NCBI GenBank assembly: GCA_009801085.1
Contig: VNWV01000004.1
Span: 1,550,001-1,614,000 of the forward strand
Direction: 5' to 3'
Source of the DNA: Lasiodiplodia sp. COLG20
Taxonomy: Eukaryota > Ascomycota > Dothideomycetes > Botryosphaeriales > Botryosphaeriaceae
Length of the DNA: 64,000 nt
The position numbers were made by a program, and so were the translations under genes. Of this stretch, positions 11,906 through 23,868 are shown piece after piece; the stretch's first letter is position 1; each line of letters starts with the position of its first letter. The notes under the pieces were generated by a model, which was given only the letters and a program-made list of their open reading frames with translations, did no database searches and was not told the DNA's origin.

Positions 11906-13512
11906 ATGCCGAAAGCCTCGTCGGGCGCCGATGCGCGCCATGCCCGCCGCCACAATCCGCTCGCCGAGGACTATGCGCCCTCCAACCCGCTGAAGCAAAA
12001 GGCCGCCAAGAGAAAGAAGACGCGCTCTGAACACGCGGACGAACAGGGCTATGTCGACTCCAAGGCTTCGCAAAAAATTCTGAAGATTGGTCAAGACTTG
12101 GCGGAGGAAGAGGAGGCCGAGTTGGAGTCCCGCCGCCCGAAGCAGCCGAACCCGGCATTCAATTTTGATACCCGCTTCCAAGATGGTCCTGAGTCGGATG
12201 AGGATGAGATCGCGTATGGGGAAGACGATGATGCATGGGGCGACGACGACGACGAGGAAATTGTCGAGGAAGTTGTGCGTGCTCACGGCTCATTGCGCTG
12301 CTCATGACCGCTGGCTAATGCCTTGTAGGAGATTGACCCGAACGATCTTGACATGTTCAACAAGTTCAACCCTACCTCGGACCCTTCACATTTGTTCAAC
12401 CCTGGAGCGTCAGAGGAGCAATCTGGCGGTACCAACTTGGCAGCTCTGATTCTGGAGAAAATTGCCGAGAAGGAAGCTCAGGATGCTGCTGCCGGCGGTG
12501 ATGGTCCCCGCTACGTTGGTGGAGGTGACCCCGAAGACGCTATCGAGCTTCCTGCCCGCGTCGTTGAGGTTTACACTCAGTATGAGGCCTGAGATCCTTA
12601 GCTTTTGTTTATTACTAACAATATTACAGAGTCGGTCTGATCCTTTCTCGGTGGAAGTCTGGCAAGCTTCCCAAGCCTTTCAAGATTCTCCCTACCCTTC
12701 CCGAGTGGGAGACTTTGATCTCCATAACCCGCCCCGAGTCGTGGACTCCCAACGTTTGCTACGAGGCTACCAAACTTTTCGTCTCTTCGCAACCCCACAC
12801 TGTCCAGACCTTCCTCAACACCATTCTCCTCGAACGTGTGCGCTCCGATATTCACGATTCTCCTCAGAAGAAGCTGAATGTGCACTTGTACAAGGCTCTC
12901 AAGAAGGCTTTGTACAAGCCCGCCGCATTCTTCAAGGGTATCCTTTTCCCTCTTGTTGCCGACGGCGACTGTACCTTGCGGGAGGCACACATTGTCGGCA
13001 GTGTGTTGGCCAGGGTTTCCATTCCGGTTCTTCACTCAGCCGCCGCTCTTCACAGACTTTGTGAGATTGCTGCAGAGCAAATGTCGGTCAACACGTTCAA
13101 CGGCGGTGCCACCAACATCTTCATCCGCGTCCTGCTTGAGAAGAAGTACGCCCTTCCCTACAAGGTCATCGATGCGCTAGTCTTCCATTTCCTGAGGTTC
13201 AAGAACGCAAACTTCTCCACAGACGGTACCATGGAGCTGGTTTCGGAAGGCAACATCGTCGAACAGCGGGCAGGAGAGGGCAGACTACCTGTCCTGTGGC
13301 ACCAGTGCCTTCTCGCTTTTGCGCAGCGCTACAGGAACGACATTACCGAGGATCAGAGAGAAGCACTTCTCGACTTGTTGCTCGTCAGAGGGCACAGGGC
13401 AATCGGCCCTGAAGTGAGACGAGAGCTTCTGGAGGGTCGTGGCAGGGGTGTGCCGGTGGAGCCCGAGGCCGGAAACGGAGGTGATGATACCATGATGATC
13501 GTTGACTCCTAG
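11906..13512 (+). CDS. ENP1: bystin/Enp1, 40S ribosome biogenesis factor
   Basis: Nucleolar/cytoplasmic factor for 20S pre-rRNA processing and 40S export. Exons 11906-12274, 12329-12579 and 12630-13512 join to 500 residues, matching fungal Enp1 length. The N-terminal half is charged and acidic (DDDAWGDDDDEEIVEEV before intron 1). The bystin domain begins near LPARVVEVYTQVGLILSRWKSG (spanning intron 2) and continues through LPKPFKILPTLPEWE, VRSDIHDSPQKKLNVHLYKAL and YALPYKVIDALVFHFLRF. It ends in an acidic tail (MMIVDS). The introns (54 and 50 nt) have good GT/AG ends. The upstream ATG-less part of the frame was excluded; the start ATGCCGAAAGCC fits conserved N-termini. Confidence 0.96.
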
Positions 13513-14115
13513 ATATTTTTTCCCGTTTAGGTGTTGGGATTCAGGGATACGCCGCAAAAGGCAAAATCTGGCGTTTGGGGGCTAAGGTGATGATAAAGAT
13601 TTCAATATTTCAGAGCATTTTCTTCGGCAGGTCCTTGTCTCAACCGTCCACTTTACAACCTTTGTGATCCTATTCTCTCCATGATAACGAAGCCAGCGAG
13701 CGGATATTTTGGACACTGACAGAGGATCTGCGCTGCGCTTTGAGAGGTGGTAAGCTTTGCGACTTGTCATAGGCAGGATCCCATCTGCACCCGTGGATCC
13801 CAGGAACCCAGATTTCGAGGCGACATGTGATACAACAGAAAAATTTTATTGCAAACGAAGACGTCCGTAAAAGAGGGTATTATAGTAAGTACATGATCCT
13901 TTCTTTGTCTAACATTCATGCGATGCAGATCCCTACTTTATTCACTTATGGGTATTTAACTGACACGCCCTAGCCAGCATTCATTCTCCTCCCTGGCCAC
14001 ACGCTGTATGCTGCAGCGCAACTTGTCCATCTACTCCAGCTCCCGGAAGGTACTGCTCGTGAACCTGCCATCCAGTGACAGTTCTCAAAAGCACCTCGCC
14101 TCAATCCCTCTAGAC
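13513..14115. other. convergent intergenic region ENP1 / GT8
   Basis: About 600 bp between two convergent genes. It is AT-rich near 13,830-13,980 and has no coding evidence; it presumably holds both 3' untranslated regions. Confidence 0.6.
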
Positions 14116-15189
14116 CTAGTTGGTCTCGTTATGCCTATAGTAGGCCGGTTCATAGATCTTCCCCCTAACGCCCTCGTAGAACCCCTCCATGCGCCATCGC
14201 CACGCGTGGAACAGCTCAGCGGTATCGTTCTTGATCCAAGGATTCCACCACTTGTCGTGCAGGATCCGCACGCCCTTGGCAATGTCCTCAGCATTGGGAT
14301 ACTGCGCCTGCCAGATGAGGTCGAGACGGGCCCACGGCATGCTGCGGTCGTCGCGGTGCACGTAGTTCAGCAAGAACTGCTCGGGCAGGGTGGCGTCGAA
14401 GCGGCCGGGGATAGCCAGCACGGAGGCGTAGTGCGCAAACAGCTTGCGCGACGGCTTGAACACCATCAGGCCGGCGTTCATCTGGTCGTAGTTGGCCGTC
14501 TTGTTGAACGACGGCCACTGCAGCAGGTCGGCCTGCGGCACGCCGGCCATGACGTACTCGTCGGGCAGGGGCGCCTCGTCGGCGACGGTGGCGTTGGGGC
14601 GGTCGAGGGTGCGCCGCGGCTGCGCGGCGGGCTCGTCGAAGATGCTATCGAGACACTGCGTGATGAGCATGTCGCTGTCCAGGAAAACGACCAGGTCGTA
14701 GTCGTCCTCGAACTCCCACATGCGCAGCTTCGTCATGACGTCGGACCAGCGCTGCTGCGGCGTGTGGATCCAGTCGGCGCCCAGGTGCGCGATCTCGACG
14801 ACCTCGGCGCCCTCGCCGCGCAGGATGGCCCGTTTGGACTCCTCGACGGCGGACGTGACGAAGACGACGAAGGGCAGCTGCCGCTTGCTGCGCGTTTCGG
14901 GCGCGTGGCGCAGCTGGTAGTTTAGCATGCGCACGCCGACGAAGTACGGGTCGTCGTCGCCGAAGCCGTGCGGTTGCGAGGTTACGGCTTGGTCGGCGGA
15001 TGGTGCGGTCAGGTAGGTGGCGTATATCTGCCTCGACTTGGAGGAGTGGCCTGTCCCGAACGAGTCCGGAGGCAGGTCGGTCGCGCTGTAGTAGAGAGCT
15101 ATGGCCACCAGGAAGACGGAGAGGAAGAAGCCGGCAATCCAGTAGTGGCCCGTCGGCCTGCGCCGCCGCCGCTCTTGCTCGAAACGCAT
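14116..15189 (-). CDS. GT8-family glycosyltransferase, type II membrane protein
   Basis: Glycogenin-like family 8 glycosyltransferase of 357 residues, single exon. A short basic cytosolic tail (RFEQERRRRRPTG) is followed by one membrane anchor (about residues 15-36, IAGFFLSVFLVAIALYY), the layout of a Golgi type II enzyme. The lumenal domain has the metal/nucleotide-sugar motif VVFLDSDML with the DxD, then QMNAGLMVFKPS and EQFLLNYV, all typical of GT8. N-glycosylation sequons (NAT, NKT, NDT) are present. An in-frame ATG 24 codons upstream exists, but the chosen ATG puts the basic tail directly before the anchor. The sugar donor and acceptor cannot be deduced; related fungal enzymes are annotated as nucleotide-diphospho-sugar or GlcNAc transferases. 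Confidence 0.88.
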   Translation of the reverse strand: MRFEQERRRRRPTGHYWIAGFFLSVFLVAIALYYSATDLPPDSFGTGHSSKSRQIYATYLTAPSADQAVTSQPHGFGDDDPYFVGVRMLNYQLRHAPETRSKRQLPFVVFVTSAVEESKRAILRGEGAEVVEIAHLGADWIHTPQQRWSDVMTKLRMWEFEDDYDLVVFLDSDMLITQCLDSIFDEPAAQPRRTLDRPNATVADEAPLPDEYVMAGVPQADLLQWPSFNKTANYDQMNAGLMVFKPSRKLFAHYASVLAIPGRFDATLPEQFLLNYVHRDDRSMPWARLDLIWQAQYPNAEDIAKGVRILHDKWWNPWIKNDTAELFHAWRWRMEGFYEGVRGKIYEPAYYRHNETN

Positions 15190-17572
15190 GGCTGCTGCGG
15201 GATAAGGGGACTTAGGACGAGAGGACGCAGAGACGGACACTGCAGGATCAGGAGGAAACAAGCATTTGCAAGGGCATCACGCTTCGGCAAGTGTGCGGCA
15301 CAGCGCTTTTTCTTCATCATGCAGTCGCCATCGCCAAGTGTGGATCCGATGGATGGATTCTTCTTGGCCTGCCGCATTTGTAGGCGAGACCCGAGTCCGA
15401 CGGCACAGCAGTAACGTGAAACTTCAGGATTTCCATATAAGTAGTGGGTCTGTCGTCGTACCTGGTTATCAGATCGTAGAGATTATCAGATCTTGATAAT
15501 GGAACTAAGCGAAACAACCAAAGACCTCGCCTCATCTTCTCCTTGACGAGAAACGGGAGTGAAAACCGCGAAACATACCAACCGTAAGCACAGGACTCTT
15601 GAATTCCGGTTAAGTGTCTTGCGGGGATGATGTAAGCCGGATAGCCCCGAACTGTCAGGCGTACTATCTCCAAAAAGGTATCCAAACACGAATCCGCATG
15701 CGAACGCGATGGAGTCCTATGCTTCATTGTCCAAGTCAGCCCCATACTTTCGTGCGTAACGAAACTTCTCCATCTTTCGTCAGAAGCCGACCCAATTGGG
15801 CTCAGTCTCTTCGACTAAATCCTGGCGCACAATCAGCCGAGCCAACAGTTTATCGTTCAGCACCCCTGCTCACGATGTGGGCTTTCACCGCATCATATGA
15901 TCATGAATACACTTTAAATACGACCTTATGTCTCGTAAAGAGCCTTTTGATTTTCTCTTGGGTGCTGACAAGACATACACGAGCTTTACCGAATCACTGT
16001 TTCAACATGCGCTCTTGAGAGGAACATTCAACAAGGATGCTGTAATGGTGTAGGATTGACAGACTTTAGGCTACGCACCTGTTCGTATAGGCCCCTTCCA
16101 TAGCTTCTTGGCAATTTATATTCCTTGGTCTCACCCACAAAATGACGTGTCCGCCACTGCATCACTTCTGTCCAAATCACGACAGACCGTATGCTGCAGC
16201 TCCGCAATCGCACACTGCCAGGAATCAGTGGCAAAGAGGGCAAGCGAGGATAATATCGCATAAGGATCCTACCCCTATAAGCGAATCATAGCATAGCAGA
16301 CTGGCCAACTACCGTGCGGCGGATCCACCGGGGCAACCGCCCCCATCATCCAGTCGCGAAAACCCTCCGATAACAGCCGACCTCGTCTCACATGCCAAGA
16401 ACGCTCCTTCGACACTGCAGAATATAGTAAGTACACGCGATGCCGAAACTCGCTTATCGTCCTGCCTGTCTGAGCGATCGCGTGCTTCGCGCCGCCCCGA
16501 GATCGCAGTCCAAGCCAAGGCGGAATTTCAAGTTGAGCCTTGGCAGGGTCTCCACCCTATGCTTGATGTGATCTCTCTCGCGGGGTGTTGGTGCAATCGG
16601 TTTCTCTGTTTCTTCTGTCCGGGGTCGTAGAATGATTATATCTGTTTAGCCTGCGGGAACAGCTCAGCTCGATGGCGTGCTTCGTTCTGAGTGGGGACGC
16701 GCCCAGTTAGGCCGTTCTGCCTGGATGGAAGAGTATTCAATGGAAAATATCGTTTCAATATAATCCTGAACCTCCGGCCTTGAAATGAACCTTAGTTTTA
16801 TCGCATATAGTTTGAAAAGAAAGAATGAGAGAAGAATAGGGCTACTGAGGGTGTACGATGGTAACGAGGAACTGTATTACTTGCTAATATTAACAGCCTT
16901 TATGCCCTTACCAACTGTTATGGCCGTCAATCTCGCATCGTTTATGATGAAATATCGCTTGCATGTTGTACACGGTACATAAAATAGTGGCATGCGAATA
17001 TATAAGCTTAATTTAAGCTTCTTTGTTGAACCTTGACTGGACGCGTCATCCAATTCTGGGGTTGTTGCGCCGCTGCGGCGTACGTAGGTGTTTCACCCGA
17101 GATTCAGAAATAGATACTGTGACCATTTGAAATTGTATCAGAATGCGAACATTCCTTTAGAGGCACTTTGCTGCATGTGGCTACGCTAGATTTTGTATGT
17201 GCTTAATCCCACCAACCAACAAGCTTGGTAACACTTCTGTGCGACCACTATGACGAAAACCATCTAACACATGTATCGCGCTATGGACATCTCAAGATCC
17301 CATGTATTGCTTTTCACTAGGATCTATACCACCAAATGACCACGTTTCTCTAGAGCGTGAGCTCTTACTGCACCACGGCGTAAATCGATGAGACAGCACG
17401 TTCAGTACTACTAAGCTACTCATAATCATCATCATCATATTGTGGTGACAGCTCGCCACGAGCTCTCAAAGACATTATAACTACTGTATAATTCTACTAC
17501 ATCATCCAACCCTCAAACCCGCAACACTTCTCCCCAGCCCACGTCAAAGCCATCCAACATCCCAAAGTACGC
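15190..17572. other. 2.4-kb gene-free region
   Basis: No supportable reading frame, RNA gene or transposon was found. The right half is AT-rich with long stop-dense stretches. A perfect inverted repeat, AAGCTTAA-T-TTAAGCTT, lies at 17004-17020. The left end carries the GT8 promoter. Confidence 0.5.
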
Positions 17573-19843
17573 TCAAGGCACCAAAATCGCCGCCGCGCGC
17601 TCAATCGCCCTGGCCGCCCTCCCCACCTCCTGGTCCGCAAGCGTTAAGTTCCCGGCCTCGACCGCCTCCGTCACTCCCGGATACGTGACAGGCGCGTACC
17701 CCGTGTCGATGCCCGGCGCGAAGACGACGTGCCTGAAATACTCGCGGTCGGGCAGGCCGCCCTGCGACGTGAAGCCGCGCTGGAAGTCGCGGTACTTGGC
17801 GTTCACGCGCGCGATCAGCACTTCGTCGCCGGTCAGCTGCGCGTCGGCGGCGACGGCGGCGATGGCGGTGGCGGCGGAGTCGAAGGTGTCGATGGCGGCG
17901 GCGAGCGGGGCGAGGTCGACGGCTGAGCTGGCGTCGGCGGAGGTGATGGTGGTGTTGAGCTCGTCGAAGTAGAGGCGGAGTTGGGTGGTGTAGTTGGGGA
18001 TGTCGAAGGGGATGATGGGGTCGTCGGCGAGGTGGTAGGCGAGGAGGGTGAGGAACTGGCCGATGGCTTTGTGGACGACGAAACCCGGGTCGCCGTACGA
18101 CGTCATCCAGTGGTAGCTGTCGTAGTTGGAGCTGTAGGTGTGTGAAGTCAGCGTTCACTGTTCTTTTGAATCTGTTCCCTCTCTCTCTCTCTCTCTCTCC
18201 CTCTCTCTTTCTCTCTCTCTCGCGTTCGTCGAGAAAAAAACTTACTGGTAGTGGTAGATAGCGTCATCCGGCCCGCCGCCAGCGCCCATATCGATCGCGC
18301 CAATACCGTTGTGCAGGAAAGACGTATAGTCCGAGCCGCTCCCCAGGACGCCGAACTCGCCCTCCGTCAGCCCGTTCAACCACGTATCGTACAGCGTCTC
18401 GTTCAGCTCGCCCGTCCCGACGTGCGGCCAGAGCACCTTCTTCATGACCTCGGTCGCGATCGTGTGCAGCTCAGGCGTAGCCGCGAAGTCCGGCCGCGGG
18501 CCCGACGCGCCGACGTCGATGTTGAGGTAGGCGACGGTGGTCTCGGCGAGCCAGGGGATGTACTCCTCGACCCACTCGGTCGACCCGTACAGGCCGTACT
18601 CCTCGGCGTCCCAGCTGGCCAGCACGATGTTGCGGCGCGGCTTCCAGCCGTTGGCCAGCAGCTTGCCGAAGGCCTTGGAGAGCTCGACTAGCACGGCCGA
18701 GCCCGAGTTGGGGTCCGCGGCGCCGCCGACGATCCACGCGTCGCGGTGGTTGCCGATGACGAGAGTCTCGGACGGGTTGGTGCCGTTGATGATGCCGATG
18801 GCGTCCCAGATGGGCGTGATCTCGTCGCGCATCAGGTTCGACAGGTTGATGGTTGCGGGCGATGGTCCGGTGCTGTAGGTCACGTTCAGCCCGCCGATCC
18901 AGCCCGTGCGGTTGACTTCCTCGCCGGGCGTGCCGTAGCCGTCCAGTGCGGCGAGGAATGGCACGGCGTCCTTCCAGGAGATCGGGACGGACGGGATGCG
19001 CGGGGTGACGGGGAGGGTGTCAGCTCTGGGCGAGTCCTCCTTCGAGGGGTATCCAGGCGTGGTCGGGTCGCCGGGGAACTGCGAGAGGAACTGGACCGAG
19101 CCTCTTTGGATGGACGTGGGATTCCGTGCCGGGCCATCAGGATAGGCAGCGTAGCCGTTGGCTTCGGTGATGTTGCCATCGTCGCCCGGGTCAGTGAAGA
19201 TGACGGCGCCGATCATGCCGTTCTCTTGGGCGTTCTTGACCTTCAGGCCGCGGAAGGGACCGCCGTATTTTGCCAGCGCGATCTTGCCTTCCAACGGCAC
19301 ACCTAGCTCTTTCAGACGCTCGAAGTCGACCTGCTGGCCACGACCGACGTAGACGTACTCGGCCGAGGCGTTGCCGGACCAGGACAGCCCGTGAAAAGCT
19401 GGCACGCTGTTGGGATACGACGTCGTCTCATCTTCTGCCAGCACCTCCTCAATCAACGTAGCCGAGTAGCTGCTGCCGTTGGGGAAGTTGACCGAAACGG
19501 ACTGTGATACGGGGTAGTTGAGGAAAGTCCAGTACTCGGCGAGCGAAGAGGGAACGCCGAAGGATGACCATTGGTCTGCCGTCCACTGAGCTACGCTCTC
19601 GTTGGTGCCGGCAATGTGCAGTCCGTGAGTGTAGTAGTAGGACCACGAGTCGATGGTGGTGTTGTCGAAGGAATTGGCCAGGATCGCCTCGGTTTCGGAC
19701 AGCACCGGAGGGAAGGCGGCCTCTTGACGAGCGGCGAGCTTCGAATGGCGGTGGGCGCCGACGCTGCGGGGACTGAGGAAATCCCGCTGGCAGGCGACCG
19801 CTTCTGCGGCGAGCAGAGAAAGCACTGAGAGCACCGAAGCCAT
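17573..19843 (-). CDS. secreted M28 metallopeptidase, glutamate carboxypeptidase II type
   Basis: Zinc exopeptidase of 718 residues from exons 19843-18246 and 18131-17573; the 114-nt intron contains a CT microsatellite. A signal peptide (ASVLSVLSLLAAEAVA) starts at the ATG; the frame extends 8 codons upstream without ATG. A PA domain occupies about 160-290. The M28 core holds the expected ligands: HRD in GNHRDAW (364-370), Asp377 in AADPNSG, Glu414/415 in DAEEYG, Asp443 in LNIDVG, and the late histidine in YHSNYDSYHWM, restored exactly by the splice. A transferrin-receptor-like dimerisation domain follows to the C-terminus. Many N-glycosylation sites support secretion. The family removes C-terminal glutamate or other residues from peptides; substrate unknown. 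Confidence 0.94.
18179..18222. repeat. (CT)n microsatellite inside the M28 peptidase intron
   Basis: An almost pure CT tract with CCC and TTT interruptions lies in the single intron. Read on the gene's strand it is a GA tract in the middle of the intron, so it does not serve as the polypyrimidine tract. Its length is probably polymorphic. Confidence 0.85.
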
Positions 19844-21315
19844 CGCGAAAACGATGAGGGCGCTCAAGCAGGTCGCTGCGGAGAAGGCTTCAAATACCTA
19901 TCAGCCTCGCGGATATCAAGCCTCATTGACGTAGCGGTAAACATTTATGATGCAACCTGGTTGTACCATACTGCGCTGACCGGGGCCTTACGCTTTTAGG
20001 CAGTTTGGAGAGTGCTTGGCGCGGGGAGCAGCTAGTGCCAAGCCATTGATACACCGATCCCCGAGCGGATGTCCCGGTAATGACTCTCGGCAGCACCGTG
20101 ACCAAGGTGGGATGGCTCCTCCAAGGCAGCAGCAAGTAAGCTCGCACCTCCACACTCGTGTTACGACTCTGTAGAGGCGATGCACGGCTTACATGGCGTG
20201 ACGGCCTTGACCAAAGAGATTCCCTGCACAAGTGAGATGCAGGATTCCTCCCTCAACCGAGTCACTTACCTAGCCGCTGTTTTCCGCTGCGAGGCCGCCC
20301 GCCCACCCTTGGCATTCATTGCGAAAAACCGAACCCCGCAAAGTAAAAATCCCGGAAGGTGATGATGCAATCACTGATGGGACTTGCCGTTTGATTTGGC
20401 TGCGTCCTGCAAGGGGAGCGGGTCATCCCGATGTGCGTGGAATTTGGCATTTTCCAACGGAAAGCTAAAGAGTAGAAATTTAGCAAGGGCTGCAATGCCT
20501 CCTATTGCACCCCCGTTACAACGGCATTTCCATATGCGCTTACCGTAAAACAACGAGGTTCTTGGCATTTTAATTGTACTGACTATTTCAACAGTTGTAA
20601 CAGGATAGAAGGCTTGGGTAGACACTCCTGGAAGTCTGGGTGTCGTAGTTAGCTGTGGACACCGCTGCAAAACAGCATCACGACTTACCATGCTCTGAAG
20701 GATCCAGGCTACCCGCGAGGCTTCTGCTAGCAGACTGCCGCATGGTAGCGTGGTGACTTTGCAACACCACAAGATCTTGCCTGCTGTTGGGGTTTCTTTC
20801 ATGTGAAATGATCGTAGAAGAGGATATGATGCCGCACGAGAGTCTGCTTGAAGCCACGCCCCAATTGCTTGATACAGTCATTGAAGACGCTGGGATTTGG
20901 GCCTCGCCTTTGCTGAACAACCGTCTGGCATCGAGTAGTTGACTTGTGGTAGTTTATAAAATATATGACGACCGCGAATCCTTCCTCAGAGCGTAGCCTA
21001 AGCGTAACTCGGTGAGTTCTAAGGTCAAGACGACGATGAGGGAGCGTATAACAAACTTCTCACTATGATAGAATTCGTATAGATTACCATACTAATATGT
21101 CTTGGCGGCGTCATCGAGTTGCAACACCCCTTGCAACGCCCCCCTGTTGCAACCCTTGCCAACGGATTGGAATTGCAAAAATCTCGTTCACGCGCGACGG
21201 ATTGCTCGAGATGATCGTGAAATAATTCATAGACTACATGTACCGGGCTACCGAAAATCAGCCGTTATCGTAGCCGTCTTCTATCACTACAGGGAAAGTA
21301 TACTGGGGTATGTGA
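19844..21315. other. 1.5-kb intergenic region
   Basis: No coding evidence. It contains the M28 peptidase promoter and the 3' flank of the alpha/beta hydrolase. Near 21,118-21,153 the element (G)TTGCAAC occurs three times within 36 bp, two copies being the palindrome GTTGCAAC. Confidence 0.5.
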
Positions 21316-22838
21316 TTATGGACGTCGTCGCATCATAGACTCGGCCAGGTCTTCATAGTCGTCTTGATCTACATCCGGTTTCTCGATCATCTCCAGGTCA
21401 TCATCAGCTGTTGGTGTTTCGTCAGCTCCCTCCTCGGGCCGTGGTGGAGGGTCATACCCAGCGGCCTCCTCATACCAGGAGGTCGAGGAGGTCCAGTTAA
21501 CTACGAGTTCCCGGGCCGTCTCCGCCATGCTGTAGTAGTTCGGATGGTTCTTGGGATCGAACATGTTCATGTGCGCCCACGTCTCGGCCGTCGCCTTATC
21601 ATTCACGATAGGAACGAAGTGCTTCTTGATCTCCGTCTTGGGCACGATGCAGAAGGTGCGTTGCTCGCCCAGGACTCCGGAGCTCCACTTTGTTGCTGGA
21701 TTGCCTCCCTTCTGAACGGCCAGTCCGAGCTGCGTGTAGAGGTCTGTAAAACCGATGTCCAGCGTCTCCGAGAGGGTGACGACCGAGGCAACTCGCTTCT
21801 TCATGTCTTCCTGACGTGCCAAACATCCGACAAATTCGAGATGGGAGCCAACGAACTGCCAGCCCTCGCTCAGCTGTTCCCGGTTCATGTAGGCAGCACC
21901 TCCAGCGGCCGCAAGGGCGCCAGCCGCCCCGGCGAACATTGCTATCTTGCCAAACTTCTGCCAGGCAGGTACTACGGCGGTGTCGACGTTTGGATCCGTT
22001 GCCGCCGACGACGACGGGGCCGGGAGGGCCTTGCTCGCAGCAAGCGCGTCGGGGTCTGACGCCTGCTTCTTGCCCCACCCAAATGTACTTGCCACACTGT
22101 TATAGGCATTATAGGCAGCTGTTGCCGTGTTCCAGTGCCCCTCTGCGCCATGTGCGACGACCCCCGGCGAGATTCCCAAGTATGGGGTATCGAAAGCGAG
22201 AATGCCCTGGATGTATGGAAACAAGAGGGTCGTCTGAGAGGTGGAGCTATCGGAGCCGTTGTGTATGGGCTGCTCGTTTGAGATTGACAAAAGCGTCTCT
22301 GCCGCCACGATTCCGCCTATTTGGGGTCAATAAAGCTCCCTTGAAGTGGGGCAGTCGGGTGAGAGACTCGCCCATGGAATGGCCGCACAGGATGACCCTC
22401 ACCGACGGGTCGATGGTGGGCGAGGGCGTGCCATTTGCGACCTCGAGGTCGATGACCTTGTTTTGCAACCTGCACGAGTTCAGCGAGGCTCAAACATCGG
22501 GGCGGGTCTGCACGTAGGCGCGCGCGTCCTGGCCGTACCACTCCTTGAATTTCGCCACACAGGACTGGCTGTTTGGCACGGGTCAGCTATGTCGGGCGGG
22601 CGTGCGGAGTACGACATACAGATCGCCGCGCGTTTCGTACTGCGGGTAGGTGATGGACACGACGTTGAGCTTCGGAAGGGCATTGTCTACGACGGCGCGC
22701 AGGTGTCGCGGGAAGTTGAAAAAGGTGTTGTCATCACCCTACGCGCAACGCGTCAGCTCCCTCGTTCCTCGCGTTGTGGCTCGTGCGGAAAGTGACCTTG
22801 AAGCCGTGGATGAAACACAGAAGCAGCGTCTTCTTCAT
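21316..22838 (-). CDS. alpha/beta hydrolase, DUF676-like, five exons
   Basis: Putative serine esterase/lipase of 429 residues. Exons 22838-22797, 22738-22620, 22568-22539, 22469-22372 and 22316-21316 join in frame; introns are 51-69 nt. Exon 1 encodes [14 protein letters not shown] with the oxyanion strand-loop HGF; exon 2 continues [23 protein letters not shown]. The nucleophile elbow GHSMGG is created by the last splice, whose donor is GC (ATGG|GCGAGT...AATAG|GC); no GT donor preserves it. The C-terminal half has one hydrophobic segment ([17 protein letters not shown]), then a conserved fungal domain ([32 protein letters not shown]) and an acidic tail. The catalytic Asp/His were not assigned. 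It may be membrane-associated. The exon chain matches the usual fungal form of this family as I know it. Confidence 0.87.
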
Positions 22839-23868
22839 CCTGAGCTGTGTTCCTGCATAGTCTCGCGGCGTTGAGCTGGATGGGGCGGGATTATGTCACC
22901 GCCTTGCGCGGCTGACATGGACGCCCGCGTCGCGCCTGCCTCAGGTTGCTGCACGTGATGGGCACCACTCATCAATCTGAATTACAACGCTGGCATCGGG
23001 CAGCATGAAGAAACACGCTGGCGACCGGATTGGACAGGCCGGGAGTCGGCCGCGGGCTGGACGGGCGCTCGGTGCTGTTCTGCTCAAGGCTTCGGGTGAG
23101 GCGGCGACGGAAGGTGGATCGTCGGCGTGCCAGTCGCCAACGGAGGTCCAGCGCAATCAGCCCCGCGCGACACAGCAGCAGAAGGCTGGCGGCTCAGCAG
23201 GTCAAGTCGCTCTCGAGAATGCAAGCGTCGCTGCCAAGCGCTGCACCGGCACGCGGACGAGCTGCTGCGCGGCCCATGCGACCCCGGCGACGCCAGACAC
23301 CGTTTCACCCAGCGCGAATCTCGTCGCCTTCAGGCATTCGCCATGGCCCAAAACACCACCGCTACGCGCCCGTGTAGAACGGGCATGCCGCAGCCCTTGG
23401 AGATCCCCGACCGCCTGCCAGCGTGTCGCTTCTGTTAAATGGCGTGCCGCCGCGCCCACTCCGGGGTGTTTTGTGTATTTTTCGTCTCCTTGCAGTCCCC
23501 GTACCATGATACCCTCGCTTCCCCAGCCCCTCATTCTTTGAGTCTTGTGTTCCATCGTGCTTCATCTTAGCAAGCATCCGCCCGGGCCCCAGCAAGCAAC
23601 CAACGACCGAGAACGTGGACGGATCATCTCTCCAGCAGATCGCCGCGGCTCTGTGCTTGCATTGCTACTCGCCTGCTTGATGCTTGCTGCCTTGTCTTTC
23701 ACTTTCTAGTCCGCAGCCCGCACACCACATCTCGGCCGCTCATTGCCTGCCTCACACCGCGCGTGTCTCACCACTGCCCTTCCGGAAGCTTGTGTGCCGA
23801 CACACCCTGCGACCTGCTAGAAATCTATCTCTCGCCTCGCTGTCCCTTCCTCTCAGCCGCACTTCGAC
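22839..23868. promoter_or_regulatory. divergent promoter region of the hydrolase and the GPI protein genes
   Basis: About 1 kb between two start codons on opposite strands. It is GC-rich and includes a CACGTG E-box-type site near 22,954. The 200 bp before the GPI gene are pyrimidine-rich (CT blocks), a common fungal promoter feature. No gene was recognised inside. Confidence 0.5.

Noticed and set aside
14008..14925. 305-codon plus-strand open frame
   Set aside because: Antisense shadow of the GT8 gene, whose DxD and membrane-anchor features are clear.
21316..22838. The alpha/beta hydrolase as a third member of the amyloid cell-death locus (SesB-like)
   Set aside because: It carries no copy of the shared motif, lies 4.4 kb away with another gene between, and resembles a broadly conserved fungal hydrolase.
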